Assembly (NCBI GenBank): GCA_045810625.1
Contig: JBJMVQ010000029.1
Span: forward strand, 62,001 to 126,000
Direction of reading: 5' to 3'
Origin: JACQFZ01 sp045810625
Lineage (GTDB): Bacteria > Pseudomonadota > Gammaproteobacteria > Acidiferrobacterales > Sulfurifustaceae
Length of the DNA: 64,000 nucleotides
In this document: piece by piece, positions 32,737-41,970 of the stretch
Position numbering within the stretch: the first letter of the stretch is position 1
How the letters are laid out: each line of letters opens with the position of its first letter
The notes under the pieces: generated by a model
The model's input: only the letters and a program-made list of their open reading frames with translations
What the model was told of the DNA's origin: nothing
The model's database searches: none
Translations under genes and position numbers: made by a program

Positions 32737-33930
32737 TCAGCTCGGGAGCACGCGCGCGAAGTACGCCTTGAGGTAAGCGGTCTCCGGTATCGCCGGATGT
32801 ACCGGATGATCGGGCGCCTGTTGGCCCTCTTCGAGCAGCGCCAGGAACCGATCGAGGTGGCGGCTCGTCCGCAGCAGAATCTCGCGCAACGCCTCGCGCG
32901 TGAGGTGATAGGAGCACGAGCAGGAGACGAGGATGCCGTCTTTCGCAAGCACTTGCATCGCCATTTGATTCAAACGCCGGTACGCGTCCGTGCCTTCCTT
33001 GAGGTCCTTTTTGCGTTTGATAAAAGCGGGTGGGTCGAGCACGACCACCTCGAAGTGCTCGCGCGCCGCGCGCAGCCGCCGCAGCAACTCGAACGCATCG
33101 TCCTGCTCGACCTGGACGCGATCGGCAAACCCGTTCCGCTCGGCGTTGCGCCGGATGTTCGCGACGGCGGTGGCGGACGTGTCGGCGCAAAGTACGGAAG
33201 CCGCGCCCCCGGCCGCGGCCTGCATTCCGAAGCCGCCAAGATAGCTGAAGACGTCGAGCACGCGCGCGCCTTTCGCATACGCGCGCAGCCGCAGGCGATT
33301 CATGCGCTGATCGTAGAACCACCCCGTCTTCTGGCCCGCGGCCAGCGGCGCGTCGAATTGCACGCCGTCCTCATCGAGCGTCACCGTCGCCGGTACTTCG
33401 CCGAGCGCGGTTTCGGTGTAGCTCGGAAGCCCTTCGAGCGCGCGGATGGAGGAGTCGTTGCGTAATAGCACGGCGCGCGGCCGCAGCACCTTCTCGAGCG
33501 CGCCGAGGATCTCGGGTTTGACGCGTTCCATCCCCGCCGTGGTTATCTGCACGATGCAGACATCGCCGTAGCGGTCGATCACGAGCCCGGGCAGCGCGTC
33601 GGAGTCGCCGAACGCGAGACGGTAGTACGGTGTCGCATAGAGCCGCTCGCGCAGCGACAGCGCGACGTTCAACCGGTGCGTGATGAGCGACTGATCGAGC
33701 GCGTATCGCGGGTCGCGCGACACCAGCCGCGCGCAGATGAGGGCGTGCGGGTTGACGTAGCCGCTACCGAGCGCATGTCCGCCGGCATCTTCGATCACGA
33801 CCGGCTGACCGGGTTCGAATGCCGCGAGGGGCGTCGCGCGGTTGTCGACCTCGTTGCTGAACACCCACACGTGGCCGGCGCGCAGCCGCCGGTCTTCGTG
33901 TTTGTTGAGTCGTAGCGATGCCAATTCCAT
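32737..33930 (-). CDS. rlmI: 23S rRNA cytosine-C5 methyltransferase, RlmI-like
   Basis: The 397-residue protein has an N-terminal PUA domain (about 1-75, LNKHEDRRLRAGHVWVFSNE), a central EEHEE-like region and a C-terminal Rossmann methyltransferase. SAM-binding is in RVLDVFSYLGGFGMQAAAGG and the catalytic block in VVLDPPAFIKRKKDLKEG, with Cys residues in VSCSCSYHL. RlmI methylates C1962 of 23S rRNA. It is a single-gene unit on the minus strand. Confidence 0.93.
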   Translation of the reverse strand: MELASLRLNKHEDRRLRAGHVWVFSNEVDNRATPLAAFEPGQPVVIEDAGGHALGSGYVNPHALICARLVSRDPRYALDQSLITHRLNVALSLRERLYATPYYRLAFGDSDALPGLVIDRYGDVCIVQITTAGMERVKPEILGALEKVLRPRAVLLRNDSSIRALEGLPSYTETALGEVPATVTLDEDGVQFDAPLAAGQKTGWFYDQRMNRLRLRAYAKGARVLDVFSYLGGFGMQAAAGGAASVLCADTSATAVANIRRNAERNGFADRVQVEQDDAFELLRRLRAAREHFEVVVLDPPAFIKRKKDLKEGTDAYRRLNQMAMQVLAKDGILVSCSCSYHLTREALREILLRTSRHLDRFLALLEEGQQAPDHPVHPAIPETAYLKAYFARVLPS

Positions 33931-34173
33931 GTCGTTGCGTAGCCGCCGCCCGGTTCGCGATTGGGCGCGAAGTTTACCGTACTACGCGTCGCCTTAGGTC
34001 GCGGAGTATTCATCCTAACCGACAAACACGCCAGGCGTCCGAGAGCCGGACCTGTCATTCGTCGTGGTCGCGCTATACTGAGTGCGCCGGTGCGCATCAG
34101 GTAACGACAATGATGCGGCCGACGCACCGTCACCGGCAAATCGATCAATAACAAATTGCCGAAGGAGTTGCTC

Positions 34174-34887
34174 ATGGATCCCAGATCTGTCGACGCGAGT
34201 CGCGGCGCCGCGTGGTTTGGCGGCGGTTGGAGAATTTTCGCCAAGAACCCCGGCATGTGGCTGCTGCTCACGATCGTGCTCGTTGTCCTCGTTCTCGTCC
34301 TCGGCGTCATCCCACTCGGCGGTCTCGCGATCGCCTTGCTCGCGCCCGTGATCGGTGGCGGTCTGCTTTACGGCGCGGCCGAGCTCGAGGCCGGGCGTCC
34401 GCTGGAGATGAAGCATCTATGGCAAGGATTCAAAGACCCGGCGCGACTGACGCCGCTGCTCGGGCTTGGCGCGGTCACGCTCGCCGCCGGCGCGCTGAGT
34501 CTGCTCATTGTCGCGGGCTTCGTGGGGGGCACGATGGAGATGATGGCGGGCGGCGGGGATCCAATGCTGATGCCTCTCGACACGCGCGGCCTCCTGGCGT
34601 TGCTGCTCGCTCTGACGGTGCAACTGGCGGCGACGATCCTGATCTACTTTGCCGTGCCGCTGGCGATGTTTCGTGCGGTTCCCGCTATGGCGGCGATGCG
34701 CTCGAGCGTGCGCGCCTGCGCGCGCAACGTATTGCCGCTCTTCGTGTTCAGTTTGATTTACTTCTTCGCCGCGATAGTCGCGAGCGTGCCGTTCGGGCTC
34801 GGCTGGCTGGTCCTGCTGCCCTGGTCGATCGGTATGCTCTATTGCAGCTACGTAGACATCTATCCGGCGTCGTCGGCCGGCGGTTAG
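34174..34887 (+). CDS. BPSS1780-type membrane protein
   Basis: Start ATG 34174 follows AAGGAG, giving 237 residues; a TTG 18 bases upstream is less likely. The N-terminal SRGAAWFGGGWRIFAKNPGMW and about five to six transmembrane helices (TIVLVVLVLVLGVIPLGGLAIA first) match the BPSS1780 family of inner membrane proteins, mostly known from betaproteobacteria. EAGRPLEMKHLWQGF is a typical cytoplasmic loop. The function is unknown. Its stop overlaps the convergent MFS gene by 4 bp. Confidence 0.82.
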   Translation: MDPRSVDASRGAAWFGGGWRIFAKNPGMWLLLTIVLVVLVLVLGVIPLGGLAIALLAPVIGGGLLYGAAELEAGRPLEMKHLWQGFKDPARLTPLLGLGAVTLAAGALSLLIVAGFVGGTMEMMAGGGDPMLMPLDTRGLLALLLALTVQLAATILIYFAVPLAMFRAVPAMAAMRSSVRACARNVLPLFVFSLIYFFAAIVASVPFGLGWLVLLPWSIGMLYCSYVDIYPASSAGG

Positions 34888-36116
34888 CGATTCGAGGCTG
34901 CGTGAAGCGCGCCGACCTTCACGCGTTGGCGCTGTAGCAGGGCGGCGCTCCAGTAACAGGCGGCGCCGGCAGCGCCCACCGCGATCAGAACGACCAGCAC
35001 GAGCGTGTAGTTGTGAGAGGCTGTCAGCACGGCGGCGCTGACGACCGGCCCGAGGGCGCGTGCGATCGTCGCCGGCGCGGACAGCAGCCCGTTGATCGCA
35101 CCGTAGCGTTGTACGCCGAAGAACTCCGGCGGCGACGTGGCGCGAGCGATAGTAATGAGGCCGAGCCCCGCGCCGTAGATGATCACGAACATGTAGGGAA
35201 GCAGCATCGTACCCGCGGACGGCAGGAGCATCGCCAGTCCGAGTGGAATCAGGACCACCGTGATGGCGCCGAGCGTGAGCGCCGGCAGGCGGCCGTTGAA
35301 AAGCAGATCCGCAAATCGGGACGCGACTTGCATCGGCCCGATCGAGGCCGCGATCGAGACGGCCGTCACGGCGCTGATGCCGCGGGATTCGAGCAGCGGG
35401 ATCGAATGCATGGCCGTCGCGTTGTTGACGAAGCCGAACGCCGCGAAGGCGAACGCGACCAGCCAGAACGTCGGCATGCTCAGCGTCTTGCGCAACGACG
35501 ACGTGAGTTGCGTTGGAAGCTCGGGCGTCACGCCCGTCGCACGGACGTCGGCGTGCACGACCTTTGGGACCGCGTACCAGTGGAGCGGCGCACAAACGGC
35601 GAGCGTGAACGCGCCGAGCGCCGCAGTGGTACCGCGCCAGCCGATGCCTTCGACGAGCGCGTACGTGATCGGCCAGAACGTCGTGCTGGAGAGGCCTCCC
35701 GCCAGCGTGAGCAGGCTGATGCGGTTGCGATAGGCGTGCGGATAGGTGGCCACGACGACGCTGAACGCCGCTTCGTATTGCGTCATCGCCATGGCGACGC
35801 CGAGCCCCGCCCAGAGGGCGTAGAAGGCGTAAACCGAATGGACCTGACTCAGCGCGAGAAGAAACACGCCTGCGATCGCCGACCCGGACGTCATCAGCAG
35901 GCGCCCGCCGTTCTGGTCGATGATCTTACCGATCGAGTACGCGCACAGGCCGGCGATGAGCAGCGCCAGCGAATAGGCGCCGAGCGTGATGTCGCCACTC
36001 CAGCCGAGCTCCGCCTGGATCGGGCGCGCGAGCACCGCCATCGCGTAGTAAAGCGAGCCGTAGGACGTCATCAACGTGACGGACAGGGCCGGAATCAGCC
36101 AGCGGTGAGTGCGCAC
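34884..36116 (-). CDS. MFS transporter
   Basis: The 410-residue protein has 12 transmembrane helices. The opening SVTLMTSYGSLYYAMAVLAR with LGWSGDITLGAYSLALLIAG, and the central GVTPELPTQLTSSLRKTLSM loop between helices 6 and 7, match the monocarboxylate/oxalate-like MFS branch (UhpC/OFA-like). The substrate is unknown. The gene stands alone with 400 bp of leader region upstream. A second MFS of similar type lies at the right edge of the window. Confidence 0.85.
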   Translation of the reverse strand: MRTHRWLIPALSVTLMTSYGSLYYAMAVLARPIQAELGWSGDITLGAYSLALLIAGLCAYSIGKIIDQNGGRLLMTSGSAIAGVFLLALSQVHSVYAFYALWAGLGVAMAMTQYEAAFSVVVATYPHAYRNRISLLTLAGGLSSTTFWPITYALVEGIGWRGTTAALGAFTLAVCAPLHWYAVPKVVHADVRATGVTPELPTQLTSSLRKTLSMPTFWLVAFAFAAFGFVNNATAMHSIPLLESRGISAVTAVSIAASIGPMQVASRFADLLFNGRLPALTLGAITVVLIPLGLAMLLPSAGTMLLPYMFVIIYGAGLGLITIARATSPPEFFGVQRYGAINGLLSAPATIARALGPVVSAAVLTASHNYTLVLVVLIAVGAAGAACYWSAALLQRQRVKVGALHAASNR

Positions 36117-36519
36117 GGGTGTAATACGGATGCTATTAGTTAAGTGATCGCGTGGGCCTTATGAGAGTAGCCAAAAAAGAGTGATACGGGCTGTCTCCGG
36201 GCAGGCGCACCACGACGCTCCTTAAATTATTTACCGATTCTACTTGCTATTTATGCAACGGTCGTGCCACGGCGCGCCGAACAGATAACGGACCGAATTC
36301 TGACGATGTACGGAGCGACAAAACGTATCGCCGCGGGCTTTTATCCGCTGCAATACGATCTGACCACGGCAATCCGGATGCGATTCGCGCCGCCTCGCGC
36401 GCCACGGAGCGCCGACGAATAGCGTCACGTGCGGACGGGAAGCGGCGCGCTTTCTCGCGTACGGAACATACAGCGGCGGGCGCAAGCCCGCCGATCCATA
36501 GAACAGAACGAGGGGAGCG
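36117..36519. other. Intergenic region between an MFS gene and the ATP-grasp gene
   Basis: This 400-bp divergent region contains an AT-rich patch (36220-36260) that could hold promoters for both sides. It also has a perfect GC-rich hairpin, CGGCGGGC-GCAA-GCCCGCCG (36474-36493), 26 bp before the ATP-grasp start. The hairpin has a GNRA loop and no T-run, so it looks like a leader structure rather than a terminator. No gene is convincing here. Confidence 0.55.
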
Positions 36520-37833
36520 GTGAGCAAGATTCTTTTTGTTTGTCCGACGCACCGGGACTACCGGGAAATCGAACGCCTCGGGCTCGATCAGCGGCACCGG
36601 TTTTTCTTCCACGACTACGCCAGCGTGCTGCTCGAGGAATTGGTCGCAGCGGAACGGCCGGTGTCGGCCGTCGTCGATGACGTCCGAACCGAGATACAGC
36701 GCCTTCGTGCGCATTACGCCGCTGCCGGTCTCGACGCGGTCGTGAGCAGCGACGACTATCCGGGCTCGACGCTCGCGAGCATCCTGGCGCACGCGCTCGG
36801 CCTTCCGGGGCTCGATCCCCGCGTCAATCTTCGTTGTCAGCACAAGTACTATTCGCGCCTGGATCAGCGGCAGCATGTCCCCGACGCGGTGCCGCCGTTT
36901 CATTTGCTCGACGAGCACGGGCTGCCCTCGCCGCGCGCTTTGCGCTATCCGGTGTTCCTGAAGCCCGTCAAGTCGTTCTTCTCCGTCGGCGCGCGCCGTG
37001 TCGATACCGCCGAGGACTTGTTGCGCGACGCGTGGGACGCTTCGCTCTTCGAGCCGTTCTTCCAACCCTTCGAGTCGCTCCTCGCCGACTACGCCGGGCT
37101 CGCGCTCGGTCCGCGGGTGATCGTCGAGGGTCTGCTGGAAGGCATGCAGGTGACGGTCGAAGGCTACGCGCAGGGCGGGGAAATTCACGTGATCGGCGTC
37201 GTCGATTCGATCATGTATCCGGGTACCCGATCGTTTCAGCGCTTCGAATATCCGTCGGCCCTGCCCGACTCGGTGCAGGAACGGATGGCCGACATCGCTT
37301 GCAAGTTCGTGCGAGGCATCGGCTACGACAATGCGCTGTTCAACATCGAAATGATGTACGACGCGCGCACCGACGCGATCCACATCATCGAGATCAATCC
37401 GCGCATCGCCTCGCAATTCGCCGACTTGTACGAAAAGGTGGACGGAACGAACACGTACGAGGTGCTGCTCGATCTCGCGCTCGGCAGGCGGCCGGCGTTC
37501 CGGCGACGTTCGGGCAAACATCGGTTCGCCGCGAGTTGCGTGCTGCGCACCTTCGAAAACGCGACGGTGGCGGCGTTGCCGTCCGTCGCGGAGGTTGCGC
37601 GCGTGCAGCGGTTGCACCCGGACGTGCGCGTCGAGATTCTCGCGACGCGGGGGCGGCGTCTGTCGCAAGAAATGCAAGACGGGGAGAGCTACCGCTACGG
37701 CATCATCAGTATCGGCGGACGCGATCGGGAGGATATTCTTGCGACGCTCGCGGAATGCCGATCGCATCTGACGTTCGGACTCGCGCCGATCGAAGAGGCG
37801 CCGCCTCGCGCTCGCGCCGTCGTCGGCGGCTAG
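36520..37833 (+). CDS. ATP-grasp domain enzyme
   Basis: The 437-residue protein starts with GTG behind a GAGGGGAG site. An N-terminal Rossmann-like part (about 1-95, ILFVCPTHRDYREIERLG) is followed by an ATP-grasp fold. The fold shows the lysine in RYPVFLKPVKSFFS, the hinge VIVEGLLEGMQVTVEG and the metal-binding IHIIEINPRIASQFADLYEK. A beta-rich C-terminal domain (about 320-430) resembles that of biotin carboxylase-like ligases. Such enzymes join a carboxylate to an amine or thiol. The partner and product are unknown, and no biosynthetic neighbours adjoin it. Confidence 0.82.
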   Translation: MSKILFVCPTHRDYREIERLGLDQRHRFFFHDYASVLLEELVAAERPVSAVVDDVRTEIQRLRAHYAAAGLDAVVSSDDYPGSTLASILAHALGLPGLDPRVNLRCQHKYYSRLDQRQHVPDAVPPFHLLDEHGLPSPRALRYPVFLKPVKSFFSVGARRVDTAEDLLRDAWDASLFEPFFQPFESLLADYAGLALGPRVIVEGLLEGMQVTVEGYAQGGEIHVIGVVDSIMYPGTRSFQRFEYPSALPDSVQERMADIACKFVRGIGYDNALFNIEMMYDARTDAIHIIEINPRIASQFADLYEKVDGTNTYEVLLDLALGRRPAFRRRSGKHRFAASCVLRTFENATVAALPSVAEVARVQRLHPDVRVEILATRGRRLSQEMQDGESYRYGIISIGGRDREDILATLAECRSHLTFGLAPIEEAPPRARAVVGG

Positions 37834-37881
37834 CGACAGACGAAGCGCCGGCCGGCGGCCATTCGCAGCCGACCGGGCTCC

Positions 37882-39300
37882 TTAGTACGGTAACGAAACG
37901 TTCGGCCTCACCGCCAGGATCAGCTCGCCGAAGCGGTGTTTGATCCGCTCGAGCGCTTGCGGCGTGTCGCCTTCGAAGCGCAGCACCAGCATCGGCGTCG
38001 TGTTCGACGCACGGACGAGTCCGAACCCATCGGCGAAGTCCGCGCGCAATCCGTCGATCGTCGTCACCTTGGCATCGGGAAAATTCGCGCGACGAACCAG
38101 CTCTTTAATTACTTCGTGGTGCTCGCCCTCGGCGAACTTGATGTTCAACTCGGGCGTATTCACCGTATTCGGCAGGCTCGCGAACACCTGTGCGGCCGGC
38201 CGCGAATCGCGCGACAGCAGCTCGAGCAATCGCGTCGCGGCGTAGAGGCCGTCGTCGAAGCCGTACCAGCGCTCTTTGAAAAAGATGTGCCCGCTCATTT
38301 CGCCGGCCAGCAGCGCGCCCGATTCTTTGAGCTTCGCCTTGATCAGTGAATGGCCGGTTTTCCACATGATCGGCTGGCCGCCCGCGGCGCGGATCGCCTC
38401 ATCGAGCTTGCGCGTGCATTTGACGTCGTAAATGATCGCCCCGCCGGGATTGCGCGAGAGCACGTCGCGCGCGAACAGGATCATCTGCCGGTCGGCCCAG
38501 ATGATGTTGCCGTCCGGCGATACGACGCCCAGCCGATCGCCGTCGCCGTCGAACGCAAGCCCGACATCGTAGCCGCCGCGCTTGACGGTGGCGATCAGCT
38601 CCGCGAGGTTTTCCGGCTTGCTCGGATCGGGATGGTGGTTCGGAAAATGTCCGTCCACCTCGCAATAGAGCTCGGTGACGTCACAACCGATGCGTCGCAG
38701 CAGCTCCGGTCCGTAAGCGCCGGCCACGCCGTTTCCGCAATCGACGGCCACGCGCATCTTGCGCGCGAGCTTCACGTCGCCGCGGATGCGTTCGAGGTAC
38801 GCTTCGCGCACGTCGACGCGCTTCACCGTGCCGCGGCCGCCGACCAAATCGTTCTGTTCGAGGCGCCGGCGTAAATCCTGGATCGCGTCACCGGAGAGCG
38901 TTTCGCCGGCGATCATGATCTTCAAGCCGTTGTAGTCCGGAGGGTTGTGACTCCCGGTCACACTCACGCCCGAACCCGTGCGGAGGTGATGCGTCGCGAA
39001 GTAGAGCACCGGCGTCGGCGCCTGGCCGATGTCGAGGACATCGCAGCCGGCCTTTGTGAGCCCGGAAGCGAGCGCGTGCACAAGCGTCGGGCCGGACAGC
39101 CGGCCGTCGCGACCGACTGCGAATGTGCGGCTGCCGCGGCGATGCGCCTCCGCGCCGATGGCGCGGCCGATGCTCTCGACGATCTCGGGGGTAAAGCTTT
39201 TGCCGACGATGCCGCGGATATCGTACGCCTTGAAGATTTCCGGCGGGGGCACGCGCACGTCGTGCGGCGCAGCGGAACCGACTTTGGACATTATGGACAC
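37882..39300 (-). CDS. algC: Phosphomannomutase/phosphoglucomutase
   Basis: The 472-residue protein is an AlgC-type alpha-D-phosphohexomutase. The phosphoserine loop is SVTGSHNPPDYNG, the metal loop DGDGDRLGV, the sugar-recognition loop EMSGHIFF and the phosphate loop RASNTTPMLVLRFEGD. It interconverts mannose- or glucose-6-phosphate and 1-phosphate for LPS and polysaccharide synthesis. In related genomes it often follows dut and coaBC; here those genes lie 2.7 kb away with the large hydrolase in between. Confidence 0.94.
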   Translation of the reverse strand: MSIMSKVGSAAPHDVRVPPPEIFKAYDIRGIVGKSFTPEIVESIGRAIGAEAHRRGSRTFAVGRDGRLSGPTLVHALASGLTKAGCDVLDIGQAPTPVLYFATHHLRTGSGVSVTGSHNPPDYNGLKIMIAGETLSGDAIQDLRRRLEQNDLVGGRGTVKRVDVREAYLERIRGDVKLARKMRVAVDCGNGVAGAYGPELLRRIGCDVTELYCEVDGHFPNHHPDPSKPENLAELIATVKRGGYDVGLAFDGDGDRLGVVSPDGNIIWADRQMILFARDVLSRNPGGAIIYDVKCTRKLDEAIRAAGGQPIMWKTGHSLIKAKLKESGALLAGEMSGHIFFKERWYGFDDGLYAATRLLELLSRDSRPAAQVFASLPNTVNTPELNIKFAEGEHHEVIKELVRRANFPDAKVTTIDGLRADFADGFGLVRASNTTPMLVLRFEGDTPQALERIKHRFGELILAVRPNVSLPY

Positions 39301-39542
39301 TCTCCGGGTGCGATGGCCAAGTGTAGAGCAACGCCGCCGCGGACGGCTACTTGGTTAAGACCCGAGAAACGACACACGGAGCGGGGTCGAATCGAAAGTT
39401 CGGCTGCTGGTTGCGACCATCCGTCTCGTTGCTGTCACGCCCGCAGTTAGTCGACGATTGTGGACGACTGTGCGAGTCGTGTGCGGTTCGGGCGAGTGGT
39501 GTAAATTGGCTCGCATAACAACGAAGTTCACGGAGGAGCACA

Positions 39543-41618
39543 ATGACTAATTCCGCTCGGGTCGTCCTTTCTCGCCTTGCCTTTATCGTTACCGGTCTCG
39601 CCGTCGTCCTTGCCAGTCAGGTTGCCGAGGCGCGCGTCACCCGCATCGAGATCACGCGCGTCGAATCGCCGACCTTCGGCGGCGCGACGTTCGGAAGCGT
39701 CGGTCAATACGACAAACTCGTCGGCCGAGCCTTCGGTGAAGTCGACCCGCGCGACCCGCAGAACGCCGTCATTCAGGATATCGACCTCGCGCCGCGCAAT
39801 GCGCGCGGGATGGTCGAGTACGCGACGGATGTCTACCTGCTGAAACCGCACGATCTCGCGCGCGGCAACGGCACGCTGCTGTACGACGTCGTCAATCGCG
39901 GGAACAAAGTCGTTCTCGGTCTGATCAATGCCGGAGCCGTCGGCGGCAACGAGCCGACCGGCGCCGGCGACGGATTCCTGCAGGCCGCCGGGTACACGAT
40001 CGTCTGGAGCGGCTGGCAGGCGGATGTCGCACCCGGGAATAGTCGCATGACAATGAGCGTGCCGGTCGCGCGTCGTCGCGACGGATCGGACATCACCGGA
40101 CGCGTGCGCGGCGAATACATCGTGAGCGCGCCGATCAATACACAGAACCTCAGCAGCGGTTTCTTCACCGGTCTCTCGCACTCGAGCTACGAGACCGTGA
40201 GTCTCGATAACAGCGCCGCCGTGCTCACGAAGCGGGTGACGGAAAGCGATGTTCGTATTCCCATCCCGAACGGTGATTGGGCATTCGCCGACTGCAACAG
40301 CGCGCCGTTTCCCGGAACGCCGAGCGCCACGCAAATTTGTTTGAAAGACGGCTTCAGCCCGAATTTCATCTACGAGCTGCTGTATACCGCGAAGAACCCG
40401 AGCGTGCTCGGTCTCGGTTTCGCAGCGACGCGGGACTTGATTTCATTTCTGCGCGATGCAGAAAAAGACGACGCGGGGAATCCGAATCCGCTCGCACGGG
40501 GCATCCGCACCGCGCTCGCGCACGGCACGTCGCAATCCGGCCGCTACGTGCGGACGTTTCTCATGCTCGGGTTCAATCGCGACGAGCGCGGTCGCATGGT
40601 GTTCGACGGGATGAATCCGCACCTCGCGTCGCTGCAGCTTCCGCTCAACGTGCGCTTCGGACAGCCCGGGCGCGGGTACGGTCAGCACGAAGACCACTTG
40701 TACCCGGCCGCCGAGCCGCCGTTCACGTATGCCAAGTTCACCGATTCGATCGCGCACGAGCGCCACGGCATTCTCGACGAATGCCGCCGCACTCGCACTT
40801 GTCCGAAGATCGTGCACACCGTCAGCTCGACCGAGTACTGGCAAGGTCGGATGTCGCTCGACACGACCGACACGCGCGGCCGGCAGGATGTCCCCGAGCC
40901 CGCGAACGTTCGCTTCTTCCACTTTGCCGGCACGCAGCACGTGCCCGCCGCGACGCCGGCCGCCGGCATCTGTCAGCAGCTCAGTAATCCGAATCCGTAT
41001 CGCGAAGGCTTGCGCGCGTTGCTCACGGCGCTGCGCGAGTGGGTCGTCAACGGCGTCGAGCCGCCGGCGAGCCGGATCCCGACCTTGCAGACGCGCACGC
41101 TGGTGCATTCCGACGCAGCGAGCATCGGCTGGCCGAATTTACCGGGGGTAACGTACAACGGGTTGCTCAACGAGCTTGCGCTGCTCGATTTTGGACGGCG
41201 CTTCGATGTCGACGACGAGACCGGCGTGCTCGACGAGCCGCCGCGCATCCTCGGCATCGAGTACACCGTGCTGGTGCCGAAGGTCGACGCGGACGGCAAC
41301 GAAATCGCAGGCCTGCGGTCGGTGACGTTGCAGGCGCCGCTCGGCACTTATACCGGCTGGAATTTGCGCCGCGCCGGTTTCGCCGAGGACGAAGTCTGCG
41401 GACTGACCGGGAGCTTCATCCCGTTCGCACGCACCAGAGCCGAGCGCGAAGCGAACGGCGACCCGCGGCCGTCGCTCGAAGAACGTTACGGAACGCACGA
41501 TGGTTACGTCGCCGCGGTCCGCGCCGCCGCGAACCGGCTCGTTGCGCAACGCCTGCTGCTGGGCGCGGATGCCGAGCGGCTCATCACCCAAGCGGAAGCA
41601 AGCAGTGTGCTGAAGTGA
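39543..41618 (+). CDS. Secreted alpha/beta hydrolase domain protein (PF20091-like)
   Basis: The 691-residue protein has a signal peptide (LAFIVTGLAVVLASQVAEA) and the conserved blocks of the large alpha/beta-hydrolase-domain family. These include the N-terminal GGATFGSVGQYDKLVGRAFGE, LLYDVVNRGN and the nucleophile elbow in ALAHGTSQSGRYVRTFL with Ser in GTSQSGR. The later HFAGTQHVPA probably contributes the active-site His. The substrates of the family are poorly known. The start follows GGAGGA. Downstream lie a hairpin repeat and the relic of a second copy of its own 3' end. Confidence 0.87.
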   Translation: MTNSARVVLSRLAFIVTGLAVVLASQVAEARVTRIEITRVESPTFGGATFGSVGQYDKLVGRAFGEVDPRDPQNAVIQDIDLAPRNARGMVEYATDVYLLKPHDLARGNGTLLYDVVNRGNKVVLGLINAGAVGGNEPTGAGDGFLQAAGYTIVWSGWQADVAPGNSRMTMSVPVARRRDGSDITGRVRGEYIVSAPINTQNLSSGFFTGLSHSSYETVSLDNSAAVLTKRVTESDVRIPIPNGDWAFADCNSAPFPGTPSATQICLKDGFSPNFIYELLYTAKNPSVLGLGFAATRDLISFLRDAEKDDAGNPNPLARGIRTALAHGTSQSGRYVRTFLMLGFNRDERGRMVFDGMNPHLASLQLPLNVRFGQPGRGYGQHEDHLYPAAEPPFTYAKFTDSIAHERHGILDECRRTRTCPKIVHTVSSTEYWQGRMSLDTTDTRGRQDVPEPANVRFFHFAGTQHVPAATPAAGICQQLSNPNPYREGLRALLTALREWVVNGVEPPASRIPTLQTRTLVHSDAASIGWPNLPGVTYNGLLNELALLDFGRRFDVDDETGVLDEPPRILGIEYTVLVPKVDADGNEIAGLRSVTLQAPLGTYTGWNLRRAGFAEDEVCGLTGSFIPFARTRAEREANGDPRPSLEERYGTHDGYVAAVRAAANRLVAQRLLLGADAERLITQAEASSVLK

Positions 41619-41640
41619 CGTTTACGAACTGTGAAATATT

Positions 41641-41732
41641 CGTTTTAACCGCAAAGGACGCCAAGGACGCAAAGGAGAAGATTCTGGAAAAACCAAAAAA
41701 CCTTCGCGTCCCTGGCGTCCTTCGCGTTGAAT
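41641..41732. repeat. Intergenic hairpin repeat, copy C (AAGGACGC family)
   Basis: The left arm (41645-41676) is AACCGCAAAGGACGCCAAGG and onward. The right arm (41699-41731) carries CCTTCGCGTCCCTGGCGTCC and the complement of the left arm. Only about 20 bp separates the arms, so this copy would form a tight hairpin. It begins about 25 bp behind the hydrolase stop. Confidence 0.82.
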
Positions 41733-41754
41733 CCGTTTCATAGCTTCGTCCGGT

Positions 41755-41813
41755 TCCCGCGCGGACGCCGAGCAGGCGTCGCCGAGGCGGAAGCGAGCAA
41801 CGTTTTGAAATGA
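41755..41813 (+). pseudogene. Relic of the 3' end of a second hydrolase copy
   Basis: GCGGACGCCGAG followed by GCGGAAGCGAGCAACGTTTT and AAATGA matches the last 60 bases of the upstream hydrolase gene. In the intact gene this stretch encodes ADAER...QAEASSVLK; here the terminal codons read AEASNVLK and a stop. A 2-base shift in the middle breaks the frame. It lies between repeat copies C and D. A tandem paralogue that has been deleted except for its tail is the simplest explanation. Confidence 0.6.
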
Positions 41814-41840
41814 AGTTAGGAAATCCGACTAATACAATTG

Positions 41841-41930
41841 TTCACCGCGGGGGGACACCGAGGACGCAGAGGAAATCAAAGAGAAACAACCAGGAATCTC
41901 TGCGTCCTCCGCGTCCTCTGCGGTGAAAAC
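41841..41930. repeat. Intergenic hairpin repeat, copy D (GAGGACGC variant)
   Basis: The left arm (41841-41873) has CACCGCGGGGGGACACCGAG then GACGCAGAGGAAA. The right arm (41899-41925) has CTCTGCGTCCTCCGCGTCCT then CTGCGGTG. The arms are close to perfect inverted repeats with about 25 bp between them. It differs from copies A-C in using GAGGACGC units. It lies in the gap before dut. Confidence 0.82.
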
Positions 41931-41970
41931 CAATATTTCTAAAGTTTCTTCGAGGACCAAACCGCAGTAG

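Noticed and set aside
41641..41930. Repeated units that could suggest a CRISPR array
   Set aside because: The units are inverted arms of hairpins, not direct repeats with unique spacers, and no cas gene is present.
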